From contig CM040087.1 in assembly GCA_022496805.1 (NCBI GenBank), positions 13,528,001-13,592,000 on the forward strand: a stretch of DNA of 64,000 nt. Direction: 5' to 3'. A program made the translations under genes and the position numbers. This stretch comes from Pohlia nutans. Its lineage: Eukaryota; Streptophyta; Bryopsida; Bryales; Mniaceae. Each line of letters opens with the position of its first letter. The first letter of the stretch is position 1. The notes under the pieces are model-generated. The model was not told where the DNA came from. It made no database searches and was given only the letters and a program-made list of their open reading frames with translations. Positions 1-11,519 of this stretch are shown piece by piece.

Positions 1-248
1 GAAAATGAAGGGGCGGATGAATAGTGCCCCGCATTCAAGACCACCGGGGATTTAGAGACGGGGGCCCGCTGTCAGAGAATTTAACTGTGGCCAGGCAAAC
101 ACCCTGTAAGTTGCAATGCAACAACAGATGAAAGCGCAAGAATTGCATTGGCCATTAGGAACACAAAAACATAAAAGGAACATGGGAACATCAAGGGACA
201 TGATGGGAACCTTTAGGGAACATAATGAAACTGTAGAGGTGGGTACCA

Positions 249-465
249 GCCTGATATGGGTATTGGTGTGACGCATCATACTATGTGTGACTTATTTGTA
301 ACTCATTTAATATGTGCTAATTTAAATTCCACTTTTGACAACATGTATGCAACTACCATCATGTCATTTGTAACACCATCTAATTCGTGTAATTTTCCAA
401 AAAAAATCTTATCAAAAGGATGTTTTTCTAAATCACGTTATTTTTGAAGGGGGTATCCATATTAG
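249..465. mobile_element. MITE, family A copy 1 (diverged)
   Basis: This roughly 217-bp segment is a diverged copy of the element at 5176-5400. Shared blocks include 'actatgtgtgacttat' and 'aacaccatctaatt'. It starts with gcctgatatgggta and ends with the decayed complement tatccatattag. No coding capacity is visible, so it is a non-autonomous element. Superfamily not determined. Confidence 0.7.
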
Positions 466-659
466 AACTTTAGAAGTTCCGGTGAAATTTGAGACCTCAA
501 TCCTTATCGTTTTCCTGATTCCACCGAAACTGATCATACATGAAAGCGTGCCCTAAGTTAAAATGGCCCTCAAATTAATGCTTGGCGGACATGTTTTCTT
601 TGGAATTGCTGGGCTTGCTCTTCTGTACATGATTTTCCACCCTCAATAATTTGAGGATA

Positions 660-1084
660 TAAGGTAGGAAAACCAAAAACGGTGAAATTAAGGTGATTTG
701 ACGAGAAGGAATGGAGTTAGAAATTATGTGAAATTTTTTTGAGATGAAGAAGAAGAAATGATGAAGAATGCAAGTTGTTCCGTATTTTTATTCCCCGTGA
801 ATAATTATCTACAATTTCTCAAAGTGAGAAGTTTGTCAAACCCTCTTCTTGTATACTAGACTCTTCCTTTTCTACACATGAAAACACCTAAAACGGTTAA
901 CTAATATCACAAAAAACCGCACATAAGGCTACTAAAAATTCAAAAAAAAAAAGTAATTTTTAGTAAACTTTTAGTAATCTTGGTCATGCAAAAATTCTCC
1001 ATTTTGGGTTTACCACCTCCCCGTTTTACTGCAACTCTAGTGCACGCCTTGAGGGCATTAACCGTTTTTGGTTTTCCTACCTTA
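660..1084. mobile_element. MITE with 24-bp perfect TIR (family B)
   Basis: Positions 660-683 and 1061-1084 are perfect reverse complements (taaggtaggaaaaccaaaaa then cggt). The interior, about 375 bp, is AT-rich and non-coding. No clear target-site duplication was found, so the superfamily is open. Confidence 0.75.
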
Positions 1085-1333
1085 GGCGTAATAACTGTGT
1101 AGTTTCCCAGTGAGGGGAAACAGGACTCTGGGGGCAGTGATGTTTAATTTTAGTTGCCACGGTATTGTTTTTCCTGGGATCTAATTATAGAGATTTGTAA
1201 GTACTCGGATTGAGGTTGACTGTGGAGATGCTTTTCTGCTGGCCCTATTCACACTGGGAAATACAGACAGACAGACACTGAAGAAATTGGCACTTCATGC
1301 TGAAGTGCACTGCCAGCGACGTTGAGAGGTAAA

Positions 1334-1530
1334 TTAACCACTAAAGAACGAAGGATTCATGGTTTTAAAATGACAGATTGTGAAGTATATAATTCAGATG
1401 ACAGTAAATTTTGTATCACTGTTGTCAGTGAAGAATAATGCATAGGATGATCAAGAAACAAACAAATTTGAACAAAACCGCTAAAAAAATACAAGGCCCA
1501 ATTTGAACTTCTTGGTCTTTTAGGGATTAA
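1334..1530. mobile_element. MITE, family C copy at a TTAA site
   Basis: The left end TTAACCACTAAAGAACGAAG and the right end cttggtcttttaggg followed by attaa are imperfect inverted repeats. The subterminal segment ggattcatggttttaaaatg is shared with copies at 16915-17134, 48413-48456 and 51868-52097. Non-coding. Confidence 0.65.
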
Positions 1531-1916
1531 TTTTGTGTATGCAAATTTTGCTTATGCAAACTTTGTCCCGTGGACAATGAACTATGGGTGGGTCCAACAG
1601 CCACGTCGGCCTAGAAAGACGACTGAAATTGTTACTGTTACTATTGTATGTAATCTCACGAGAGACAAGCTTAAGGCCTCTCCAACAGTGCAAAAAATAT
1701 GTGCAAGTTTACAATGAAAAGTTTGCGATAAATGTAACGACCCATGTTTGAATTTTCTTTGGCATTATGTGTAAGGCATTTTTGGTAAGGTCAACATGTT
1801 CTTCAAATGTATCTTTTAATTAGTGCAAGACTTTACACCAATCCCCACACTAATTTTCAATACATACGTCTCAAACAAACATTATTATTTGTAAGAATTC
1901 TCAAGTACTCTCAACT

Positions 1917-2034
1917 ACTGTGACTCTCACTTTTGTTTTAATACCACAATTTCCGTGAGAATATTGAATTCCTGTAACTCACACTTTTGTTTTAATACCA
2001 CAAATCCACAATTACTGTGAGAATATTGAATCAC
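1917..2034. repeat. Tandem duplication, about 58-bp unit
   Basis: Two adjacent copies share cacttttgttttaatacca and gagaatattgaatt. The second copy carries a small insertion (atccacaatta). Confidence 0.7.
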
Positions 2035-2507
2035 AATGCCAATTATAACCGGTGTAGTGTTTTTCCGATGCACATGAAAGAGTTTTCATTGCAGAGAGAT
2101 AAAGTACATTCAAGACAACCTCAAAAGCCCGAATTACCGACGCAAAATCACATCCCGTCTCTGAAAACGGACACGTCGTGACTTTGACGGACTGATTTGC
2201 AAGTTCCGTTAGTCAACGCTCCAATTGATGTTACTTGCAATCAACTGCGAATCATAGTAAGACCTTAGATTCAACTGTAAATATATATAGTATATATAGA
2301 CTTATAGAGAGGTCAGTAAGATTTCAAAAGGAGTTACTCTGTTACCAACATTTCTCTCCAGTATGCAGCTGCTATTGACTTCGGAACTGGATTGAATGGG
2401 AAGCCTGCTGTATGTGTGGATGTCTGTTTAATTGTCAATTTTTGCCATTTGTTGGAGCGCGTAACAATCTCTTTGGCGGCCAAGTTACTTCATTCTCCAA
2501 TTTGGGT

Positions 2508-2787
2508 TACCGTAGTAGGAAGGCAGGGTCGGCACTTTCATGTCGAATAATTAATTAAAGCTTGAAAAGTAGGGGTCGGCACTTTCAAAAATAATTATTA
2601 AAAATTCGGCTATTAATAAGTAACATTGAATTTTACTAGCGGCTACACGTTTTCCTTTGTTTTTTGTCTACAGTTTTTGTTGACTTCATTTTTGTTGATT
2701 TCGACAAAATACTTGATAAATTTATTTATTTTTTCGGCATTTTTTTGGGGAATTATTTTCTGCCGACCCTGCCTTCCTGGTACGGTA
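2508..2787. mobile_element. MITE, family D copy 1
   Basis: The ends taccgta..aggaaggcagggtcggca and the complement tgccgaccctgccttcct..tacggta form a TIR of about 27 bp with two mismatches. The subterminal 'ggtcggcac...aataattaattaaag' is repeated inside and shared with the element at 19153-20064, so these belong to one family. Confidence 0.75.
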
Positions 2788-3016
2788 CTCGGCGTTTGTT
2801 GTCCAAGCCAAAAAGAAGAAGAAAACCTCGATAATTCCATTCTCCCGGTGTGAATAGAGCCAGCCCATAATAATACTCCGTATAACATATTCAAAAAAAG
2901 TCAACGCCGAACTACGTGATCCGGAAACAAAAAGGTTTCAATGAACCTTTTCAATTCAGTGAAGAATCAACGTTACCCTCTTTCTAGTTTGACTGTAATG
3001 CTCCAATTTTTATTTT

Positions 3017-3527
3017 GGGCCCTCTTTACACTAGAGGCGAGAAGCCGTGGAGAAAACCTCACAAGGGCCGTGGCTCATCCTTGAGAAGTTGTGAAGAAAA
3101 CCTCATAAGGGCCATGGCTCATCCATGAGAAGCCAACCTTTGAGCTTGACGGCCTTTTGATATAGTGTAAAGTGAGAAGGGGTCACAAAATAAAGTGTTG
3201 ATTTTTTTAAAATAAAGTTCTTACATATTTCTTAAAAAATTAAAAATGATTGGTTGTAAGAATTTTGGCCAAATGGCCTCCCAGATTTTGCGTCAAATTC
3301 ACCTTTTGAGGTGGGCTTGATGCAAAATCCAAAGGCCTTGAAAAATGTGCACTAATTTTTGTTGTCACGAAGAATAAAAGTGTTGTCCATGTCATTTTCT
3401 CCTCCTGTACCTTGTACTGAAAATTTCGGGTGTAAAGTGACGTTCTTTGATCTTCTCGGTTTCTAAGCCTCCCATTGGCTAGAATTTCTCTCTTCACGAC
3501 TTTGCATCTATAGTGTAAAGAGGCCCT
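3017..3527. mobile_element. MITE (family E) with an internal 48-bp tandem repeat
   Basis: The ends gggccctctttacacta and tagtgtaaagaggccc are inverted repeats. Inside, at about 3040-3137, a unit of about 48 bp (gaagaaaacctca.aagggcc.tggctcatcc) occurs twice in tandem. An 85-codon open frame on the minus strand (3240-3497) lies within the element and has no recognisable domain. Confidence 0.65.
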
Positions 3528-4591
3528 TAGTCATTCCACACCTAGTTTTAATCTTTTTTACTCTCTCTTTTTTTTTTTAATTTTTTTTTTAAACAATTGA
3601 TGCAAACTCAATTGGTGAAAAAAATACATCAAGTACCAAGGCCAGTTTTTTATTTTGGTTTTTTATCTTTTAATTTATTTCGAAACAAAGGGATGAGTCT
3701 AATGCTTTATTTTAAAATTTTATTGATTTAGAAAAGATTCGATTTAGAAAAGTTTTGATTGCATTGGTTGGTTTTTTCATGAGATTTGTAACTCGATATG
3801 TGACGGTGTTAAATTGGAAAAAGTCAGAGGTGTTTTGAAAATCTTAGATTTGTTAGACCAAGTAAAAAGTGTTGATGGAAAGTCGGGGAAAAAAATGATA
3901 CGCCATGTTTGTCATTTCTTGACAAGGAGCAAACTTATACCCACAGTAGTTTAGGAGGTTATTGGTTTTCTTATAAAAGTAAGAAATAAAACTTGTGATA
4001 CATGAATTGTATTTCACATTCAGGAGGATTATTTGTCGGTATTATCAAAACAAAGCTGGAATTTTGAAACATTTTACTATGGTAGTTTGATTTGCAATCA
4101 TCAATATTTTTGTATGGTAGTTTGATTTGCACCCAATTTTACATCATGTTTTATATCTTGTAATAGCTTTGCACTTACAATGAATTTTCTAATGTATTAG
4201 GGATGAGCTTATGCAAGAATATTTGATATTAGGTTAGTAAAAAATGACACCTAAAAATCGAAACTTGAAAAAATTAAAAATATGGTGTGATATGACATTA
4301 GAGTTATCCTATAACTCATAGGATTTTGAACCCTACTTCAACAGAAGGGAAAAAAACCAAAAAAACAAGCTTGTCAGCACCACCACATTCAATCAGGGCC
4401 ACTAAAGTTTACAATAAAATTATGCAAAATTAGCAATAACTACGAGCTTGAAGCAAAAATTTATAACCACCCTTGGCAAAAATGAAAAGTGAAAAGAATA
4501 AAAAAATAAAATAAAAAATGCACCCATCATTGCAAAATATGACTGTAAAATATTTCACCAGCATCCTATAAAAATTTAATAATAAAGTGAT

Positions 4592-4800
4592 AAGGTACAT
4601 CAACCTTTTACCACCATGTTTTTGATTTTGCCCTCATGTACTAACAATATAATTTTTTTTATCAATTATCATCATGTTTAAGATTCTACCTTCATGTACT
4701 GACAATAGCCATTTTAGCGATTTTTAGTTTGAAATGTACACCAAAACATGAAGGCGGAATTGGGAATTGGAAACATGGTAGTAATACGTTGGTGTACCTT
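4592..4800. mobile_element. Small foldback element (family F)
   Basis: aaggtacatcaacctttta at the left pairs with the complement of acgttggtgtacctt at the right. Inner blocks 'accaccatgttt' and 'aaacatggtagt' also pair, so most of the 209 bp can fold back on itself. Confidence 0.65.
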
Positions 4801-5175
4801 TTAGGTGCCCTACAAACACGGTGGTTGTGATTGTAAATCACACTAATTTTCAATTGACACGCCCATGGCAGTCACTCAAAGCCCACTTTATACTTGGGGC
4901 CGGATTGAAGGGTGGTCCGAACTCTTCAAATTTCAACCAATTTCAACCAATAGGACCACTCGATTCTTTCAAATCCAGCCCAAGGGCTTTTATTATACTA
5001 GAGTTCAGCCAAAAGGAGCAAATTTTCCTACGTGGCGTCCTATGTGGCATGATTTTGGCGCCAAATCTTTGGACCAGTTTGATGAAATCGGGACAAGGTT
5101 TGCCATGGCCCGAACTCCAAACTTGGGCCGGATTGAATCGGGCCGGCCTTCCATCCAGCCCAAGCCTGTGGGGCA

Positions 5176-5400
5176 ATGGCCTGATATGGGTACAAGTGAG
5201 ACACGTCTCACTATGTGTGACTTATGTCTAACTTATTTTATGTGGGCTAGAATTTTCATTTTTAATACCATGTACATAGTTGCAACCATGGCCCCTATAA
5301 CACCATCTAATTTTTGTAAATTTTCAATGATTTTTTCTTATCAAAAACATATTTCTCAAAAATCACACTAATTTAGGAGGGGGTACCCATATCAGGCCAT
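5176..5400. mobile_element. MITE, family A copy 2 (intact TIR)
   Basis: ATGGCCTGATATGGGTAC at 5176-5193 and GTACCCATATCAGGCCAT at 5383-5400 are a perfect 18-bp TIR. Similarity continues imperfectly outwards, so a longer CAGGG-type end like that of hAT elements is possible (inference). The interior matches 249-465. Confidence 0.8.
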
Positions 5401-5972
5401 CACCCTGTGTATAAAGTGAGCTTTGCCAATTAAAACCTGATTGTTAGGATCTTTTTGTAACTGGATTTTAAAAATTATGCAAGAAGTGGACAGGACTCAC
5501 GTTTGAAGTATATCGTAGACATGCTAATAACCGTGCAATGCCAATCACCGTGCACTTAAATGCATATAAAACGACCAACAAGGTGCACGGTACTGTGCTA
5601 AAGGTGCACGGTAATTGGTTACAATAAAGCTTACAATCTTCTCTTGATACAATCGTATCCTGATTTGATTGATTCAAACTCAGACTAGAAAGGTAAGGTG
5701 ACCTAAACTATGGCATCTAGAAGGTATGGAACGACCGGAGTTGAGAAGAGGGTGGCAATGACGCTCCGCTCGCACGCGCTCTGGCGTAGGTCGTTGCGAG
5801 TGTGTGAGGATCTCTGATCCAGTGCAACCTTGAAGAATTCTGTAGCTCAACACAAGCTTGAACACCTAGTATCGCGACCTAGTGTCTTGTTTTCCTGCTT
5901 TAGGGAAACTTATTTTTGAGCGGAGCTGATTATCAACCGTTGGTTTAGGGTTAGGGTTTTTAGCCTGTCACT

Positions 5973-6377
5973 ATGGCGGGGAAGGAGTCTTACGCGGACA
6001 CGCTTCGGGCGCAAATGGAACACGCTCCGGTGGAACCAACGAAATCGGAGGTGCAACGTGAGCAACTCGGGCCCGCCAAGGAAGACGCCATCGAGCCGGA
6101 GCTGGTGGCGGCGGTGACGAACATGGGTAAGTTCAGCAAGATTCACCCCACTAAGGCCACGCCCGGTGAGACCTTACCCCCTGGATATGTCCGTAGTAGC
6201 ACAGACTTCCTCCTGAGCACGGAGACAGTAGAAGTACAAGTCAATCACAGTCTGGTGAAGAGTGCCTCTGATCAGCTGCGCAAGTTCTCCATCGTAGCGT
6301 ATTTCGTCGGAGGTAAGCAACCAGCGTTGGTCTTGTCGAACTGGGATGCAGATCTGCAGATCCAAGTGGGGGAGTAG
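5973..6377 (+). pseudogene. LINE ORF1 N-terminal remnant
   Basis: A 134-codon open frame starting MAGKESYADTLRAQ. The C-terminal half (SIVAYFVGGKQPALVLSNW) resembles the DUF4283-type RNA-binding N-terminal region of plant LINE ORF1 proteins. The frame ends in TAG at the point where the zinc-knuckle part should follow. The downstream sequence jumps to endonuclease within about 200 bp, implying an internal deletion. Family placement is by recognition of the pattern only. Confidence 0.55.
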
Positions 6378-6559
6378 GTAGGCTTGGGTAGAGATTTAGG
6401 TAGGGGTTATTTCCAAATCCTCAGTAGACAAGAGTTAGTGATACAACGTCTGTTGATGCTCACCCCCCACCGTTCGAGCCGTTCTAGGAAAAAATTTGGC
6501 CTCATGCTGGATTTTATGGTCGGGAGGCTGCACCGGGGTACAATCATGGAACCCTTGAC

Positions 6560-9500
6560 GTGGATGCCGGGAAGGGGGGCGTGTGCATGTGGATCGCCCC
6601 CCGTTTGACTCACCTGGTCACCTCCTCAGGGTACTCCCGGTGTGGCAGAGCTTTATGGCTGTTGCTGCATAGCACACCGGGAGAAGACATTGCAGTCCTC
6701 TCGGTGTACGCGTCGACGTCAGCCCGCGAACGATGCCAACTGTAGGCCGAGTTGTTGGATTGGCTTCCCAAGCAGTATAGATGGGTACTGACAAGCGATT
6801 GGAACTTTGTGGAAGAACCGGCAGATAAGTCCAACTTATGCGGCCGTCTTGTCTCAGATGAGGAACGGGTGATCTTTGAGCAACTCAAGATGGAACTCAA
6901 TGTCAAGGATGGGTTCCAAGCGTCCAGCCCGATTAAGTTCACGTGGGATAACAAGCGCCGTGATGGGGTCAGGATTCTTGCGCGCTTGGACCGATTCTAT
7001 ACCTTCCGATCCACCGTTGCAGGGCTCAATGCGGTTGCTGAGTACATTATTCTCGGAGACAGCAATCACTCAGATCACTTGCCCGTTTGGTGTAAGTTAG
7101 TTTTGCAGCCCGTGGCACGAAGGCGGTCATCCTACAAGATGAATGCTTCGCTCTTGACGCACCCCGAAGTCACCCGGCGCGTGACGGGCATCTGGAATTC
7201 CAACCCAGGACTTGGCTTTTTCGGCAAGCTTAGGCGTAGTGTAAAATTCTTCAAAGAATTTTGCATCGCCAAAGCCCGGGAATTCAGGCTTGAAGAAGCC
7301 TTGCTCATGCAGCAATTGGGAGAGGTGGTAACTGAACTGCACCGCGACCCGAGTAATGGCCCCATCCAAGAGCGGCTGAGGTCCACGCCTGATCAGTTAC
7401 AGCTCGTTGAGAGGAGACAGGCCGAAGGTGCACGGATCAGGAGCCGTGTGCGCTGGATGAAAGTGGGGGATGCGGGGACCAAAGACTTCTATCGCATCAA
7501 TCGCGAACACTCCGGTCCCTCCATCATTACAGAACTACAGGACGAGATGGGCGAGTCACACTCTGATCAGGCGGAGCTACAAGGGTTGTATTCGGCATTT
7601 TACAAGCGCCTATACACGGCCAGGGGAGAATCTGCCTCGTCGACGCGGGATCTGGACGCAGCTATGGCCGGCATGCAAAAACGGCTCGATGCCGGCATGA
7701 AAGCCAAGCTGGCAGCCCCCCTCAGCGCGCGCGAGCTGGACGAAGCTGTGGAGAGCATGGCGCCCGGGAAAGCCCCGGGTCCTGACGGTGTAGTGGCGGA
7801 GTTTTACAAGATTTTTTGGAGCCTCATTAAGCATGATTTTCTGGACATGCTCAACACCGCCATCGCCAACGGACGCCTGCCCCCGGGAGTCACGTAGGGT
7901 ACGATTTCGTTACTCCATAAAAGTGGTGGTCGGGGCCAGCTTTCAAACTGGCGCCCGATCACACTTTTGAATGTCGGCTATAAAATCTTTGCGAAGGTTT
8001 TGCAGCTTCACATGCAACAGATTCTAATGGAAATAATTGACTTCGATCAATCCGCGTTCCTACCGATGCGTTACATTCTAGATAACATCCTTCTTACCCA
8101 CAAAGTCATGGATTGGGCAGCGCAATCTGGCCAACTGCTTATCTTCTTAAAGCTCGATTTTGCCAAAGCTTATGATACGGTTGACTGGCGATTCATGTTC
8201 CGTGCCCTAGAGGTCTTAGGCTTCCCAGACTACTTTATAGATTTGATCAGGTTTTTATTTCTCGACGCGGCAGCTACCGTCAAGGTTAACGGATGCTTGT
8301 CTGAGTCCTTCCCCATTGAGCGAGGAGTGCGCCAGGGCTGTCCTTTGGCGCCTTACTTGTTTTTATTGGTAGCGGAGGTTTTAAACTCTATGGTCAAAGC
8401 TGGGGCTAGCGTAGGTGACATTAAAGGGATTTTGCTACCAGTAGGGGGAAGACAACAGATCATCTTGCAGTACGCGGATGATACGTCTTTCACCCTACTG
8501 GGCGAGGAACAGCCAGTTCGCAAATTGTTGTTGTGTCTTAGTCAGTTCTGCAATGGGTCCGGACTGGTTTTAAATTGGGATAAATCTCGCGCTTATTGGA
8601 AGCAAGGCGGGGGGTTGGTCAACCTCGGCCTCAATGGACCGATCAGCTGGGAGTTACTTGGATCGAAGATAGGGCAGTCATCAAACTTTTAGGTACTCCT
8701 TTCGGGATCGATCTCTCCTCAGACGATGTCAACGCATTTCTTCTGGACAAAATTCGGAAGAAGCTCCAATACTGGAGCACGACCAAAGTCAATATTACAA
8801 GACGAGGAGTGATTGTAAATGGAGTGTTGTTATCCTCGACCTTCTTCTTTACAGCCATATGGCGTGGAACGAAGGTTGGGGTAAAGAAGATTCGCTCGGC
8901 TATCCAAAATTATTTGTGGGCGGGTACGCAGAGCAGAGCCCGAGTCAAGGTTGCATGGCTTCAGTGTTGCCAACCAAAACCTGCAGGAGGCATCAACCTG
9001 GTCAACTCGCTTGACGCCCTCACTTCCATGATGGTGAAGTGGGTGCTCAAAGTGTGCGAACTAGGCCAGTCTAACTTGCATGTTATGTTGCAATACATGA
9101 TAGAGAATTGTCACCGTACAAGAACGGCAGGTGGTTTCCGAGTATGGTCCATTTCATAAGTCCGAACTTCCAGGCTAAAAAGGGTTCCACTACCTGGAAC
9201 AAGATCATGGTGTCATGGCGCGACCTGGCCAGTGACGTAGAGCACACCCCGCCACGGAACTATGAAGAGCTGACTGGTGAATCTTTGTGGTGGTCGAGGT
9301 CCACGCCCCTGATCGGAGCAGACTTCTCAAAACTTCGAGCCACTGCTCTCTTCAAGGCGGGAGCCCGTAGCCTGGGTCACATGGTGACAGGGTCGTGCAT
9401 CTTGGGTGCCAACGAGATGAGCAGGCAGTATGGGCTGCTTGACACCGAGCGGGGGGCATGGGAAGCCGCAGCTGAGGCTCTCACAATCTACTGGGGGGAC

Positions 9501-9709
9501 ATTCTGGCCAATGGTCCCCATCCCTACTGCAGGATGAAGGGGTGGGCTTGTTCACCCTGGACACCAACGATGATCCTTCACAGGTTTTCCAAGTCCAAGC
9601 TCGCCAGGCTTCAATGGTCTCCCGCGACGCTGGTGAGTGGGAAATTCCCGTTGACACGGCAAATTTCGCCGTGCAAACCGCCTCCCGTTGTTTGGTTGCT
9701 CGTCAGAAC
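6560..9709 (+). pseudogene. LINE ORF2: endonuclease and reverse transcriptase, broken
   Basis: The frame at 6752-7897 carries the endonuclease C-terminal motif SDHLPVW (about 7072-7092) and enters the RT domain with the typical APGKAPGPDGVVAEF. A TAG stop at 7895-7897 interrupts it. The same frame resumes (SNWRPITLLNVGYK) and includes FLKLDFAKAYDTVDW, RGVRQGCPLAPYLF and the catalytic YADDT near 8470-8484. The frame shifts near 8690, again near 9110-9160 and again near 9540. The endonuclease N-terminal part is missing. No functional protein can be made. Confidence 0.9.
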
Positions 9710-10372
9710 TGTCAGGGACACAAGAACTCAAGAAGAAGAACAAGAGAACAAGAGCAAGAACATGAACAAGGACCCAAGAACAAGAAGTGCAATAGTACAC
9801 AAGAGTGGTTCTCAAGAAAGTATATTGAACTAAATCGATAGTTGAACAAGATACAAGACAACGCACAGTCAAGGTTGCTTCTAAACTTGTGTTGACGAGA
9901 GTGAGGAGTCGCTCATCTCGTCCCCTAGAAATACTAGTACTAAGGAAGCTTCTGAAGGGGCTTCCTAGAGACTATGAGAGTCCCTAGGAAGTATCTAGAA
10001 AGATCCTAAATGTCAAAGGACCTATAGAACTTCTAGAAGTATTCTAGAAGGTTCTATGTTGGTAGCAATACCCATCACGAACTAGTTTGGACAATAACTT
10101 ATCACTAGACAATACGGCAATACCCATCACGAACTAGTTTGGACAATAACTTATCTCTGGACAACTACGGCAATACCCATCACGAACTAGTTTGGACAAT
10201 AACTTATCTCTGTACAACTACGGCAATACCCATCACGAACTAGTTTAGACAATAACTTATCTCTTAACAATTACGGCAATACCCATCACGAACTAGTCTT
10301 GAACAATAACATATCTCTGGCTTCAAGGCCTAGTCTTTGCAATACCCATCTCAAGGTTCTATGTCCGTGACA
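9710..10372. mobile_element. Solo LTR inserted in the LINE
   Basis: The 663-bp segment begins TGTCAGGGACA and ends TGTCCGTGACA, giving the TG...CA ends and imperfect terminal inverted repeat expected of an LTR. It is flanked by a 5-bp direct repeat AGAAC (9705-9709 and 10373-10377). Taking it out, with one AGAAC, restores the LINE frame that runs ...ARQN before it and NIAYRNGNR after it. No internal retrotransposon region or second LTR is present, so it is a solo LTR. Which LTR superfamily it belongs to is not shown. Confidence 0.85.
10066..10340. repeat. Minisatellite, 52-53-bp unit, five copies
   Basis: The block caatacccatcacgaactag begins at 10066, 10118, 10171, 10224 and 10277. A degenerate sixth start lies at 10340. 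The array is inside the solo LTR. Confidence 0.9.
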
Positions 10373-10377
10373 AGAAC

Positions 10378-11310
10378 AACATTGCATATAGGAATGGGAA
10401 TCGGATCTGTACGGTGACAGGATTCATCAGGCGTGTGCGGGTAGAATCGGTGGTCCGGGGTCCTCGCAAACAGTCGATCATGCTCTATTACGGTAGGCTC
10501 GATCACCTGTCCAGGGACCCGCGCCGCCTGAAGTGGCGCAATCGGGACACACGCACTCCGTTCTTGAAATTCACGACCAAACTTGGGCGGGACCTTCTCA
10601 AGCAACGGCATGTTATCCCGGACCCGGTGGCAGCCAAGTGGCAAGGGATCCTGCCACTTACACATCGCATGAGATGGACTTCCGTTTGGGCAAAAAATCA
10701 CACAAATAAAGAAGCGGGCCTCATGTGGTTGATATGGCATAGAGCGGTGGCAGTCAATGCTTGGCGGGGGCGAATCAACGGGACCATCGATCAGAGGTGC
10801 ATGGTATGCAGAACTGGCAGTCCAGCGTCTGTATTGCATAGGTTTTGGGAGTGCAGTTCGGCAAGGGCCGCGTGGCAGTGGGAGATTCACATCCTGAACT
10901 CGTTGATTGAAGGTTCGGCAGTTCGAGGTCCATGGCGTCCTCTCTCGTGGAAGCAGGGCATGTTTTCACACCACGCCCCTCGTAAGTTCAGCCCTGTTAG
11001 TCGCATTTGGATGGTCATCCGCAGCGCGATCCTGTGGACTTTATGGTTGGAGCGGAATGACATGGCTTTCAACGAAGTGGCGTAGCCCCGGTCCAAACTC
11101 CTTCAACGTATCTGGCTTGGAATTGTGGACTACGGTAGAACTGACTGGATTTCCCACCTCAAGACCGCCCGTCTCACTCCCGCGAAGCGGATCCGTGAGC
11201 TTGGTAGATTTGAGGCCAGTTGGTGCAAACAGGGGCTCATTGCGTCCATGGTTGATGAGCAACCTAAGTGGGTCTTAGTTGGTCCGATGGATTCGTTCGT
11301 CATGAGTTAG
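10378..11310 (+). pseudogene. LINE ORF2 C-terminal part
   Basis: After the LTR the frame continues with a region of the zf-RVT type common at the C-terminus of plant L1 ORF2: LPLTHRMRWTSVW, CMVCRTG, SVLHRFWECSSARAAW, then AILWTLWLERNDMAF. A TAG at about 11083 interrupts it. The same frame then reads LLQRIWLGIVDYGRTDW and ends at 11310. The remaining 200 bases to the poly-A tail are 3' UTR. Confidence 0.8.
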
Positions 11311-11519
11311 CCCCGGGCCGGCCGCCCGGCCCCGACAGGGCCAGGGCGGCCGCTCCAGCACCCGGGTCCCCCCGAGTGCCCCCCCTTCTTTTTTTTCTGT
11401 TTGTCCTGAGTCTGTGTCTAGTTCTGATTCTTCCCCCCAGGCTGATTCCGACTGGCGTGGTGTTGTATTTTATTTTTTTGCAATGGAATCCGTTCTATTT
11501 GTGTCAAAAAAAAAAAAAA

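Larger units (their letters stand above)
1..5690. other. Gene-free AT-rich region with many small elements
   Basis: I see no convincing gene here. Open frames are short, or lie inside repeats (for example those near 2626-2904 and 4821-5371). The stretch holds at least six TIR elements listed separately, a direct duplication near 1917-2034, and a short direct repeat near 4078-4132. The GC-richer part at 4870-5170 contains two copies of a motif reading roughly 'cttggggccggattgaa', separated by about 230 bases, whose origin I do not recognise. Confidence 0.6.
5690..11519 (+). mobile_element. L1-like LINE, decayed, with poly-A tail
   Basis: A plant non-LTR retrotransposon. It has an ORF1 remnant (5973-6377), AP-endonuclease and reverse-transcriptase remnants (about 6560-9709), a zinc-binding/C-terminal region (10378-11310) and a 14-A tail at 11506-11519. 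The 5' boundary is uncertain, somewhere in 5680-5970. No target-site duplication was found around the tail. GC content is clearly higher than the flanks. Compared with a full plant L1 it lacks the end of ORF1 and the start of the endonuclease. It is also broken by stops, frameshifts and the LTR at 9710-10372, so it is not autonomous. Confidence 0.9.

Noticed and set aside
4821..5371. Overlapping open frames of 136 and 168 codons
   Set aside because: They run into the MITE at 5176-5400, lack domains, and overlap one another in different frames on both strands.
10066..10340. Regular direct repeats resembling a CRISPR array
   Set aside because: Repeats are head-to-tail with no unique spacers, lie inside an LTR in plant DNA, and there are no cas genes.
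10351..10890. 179-codon frame opposite the LINE
   Set aside because: Antisense shadow of the LINE ORF2 C-terminal region.
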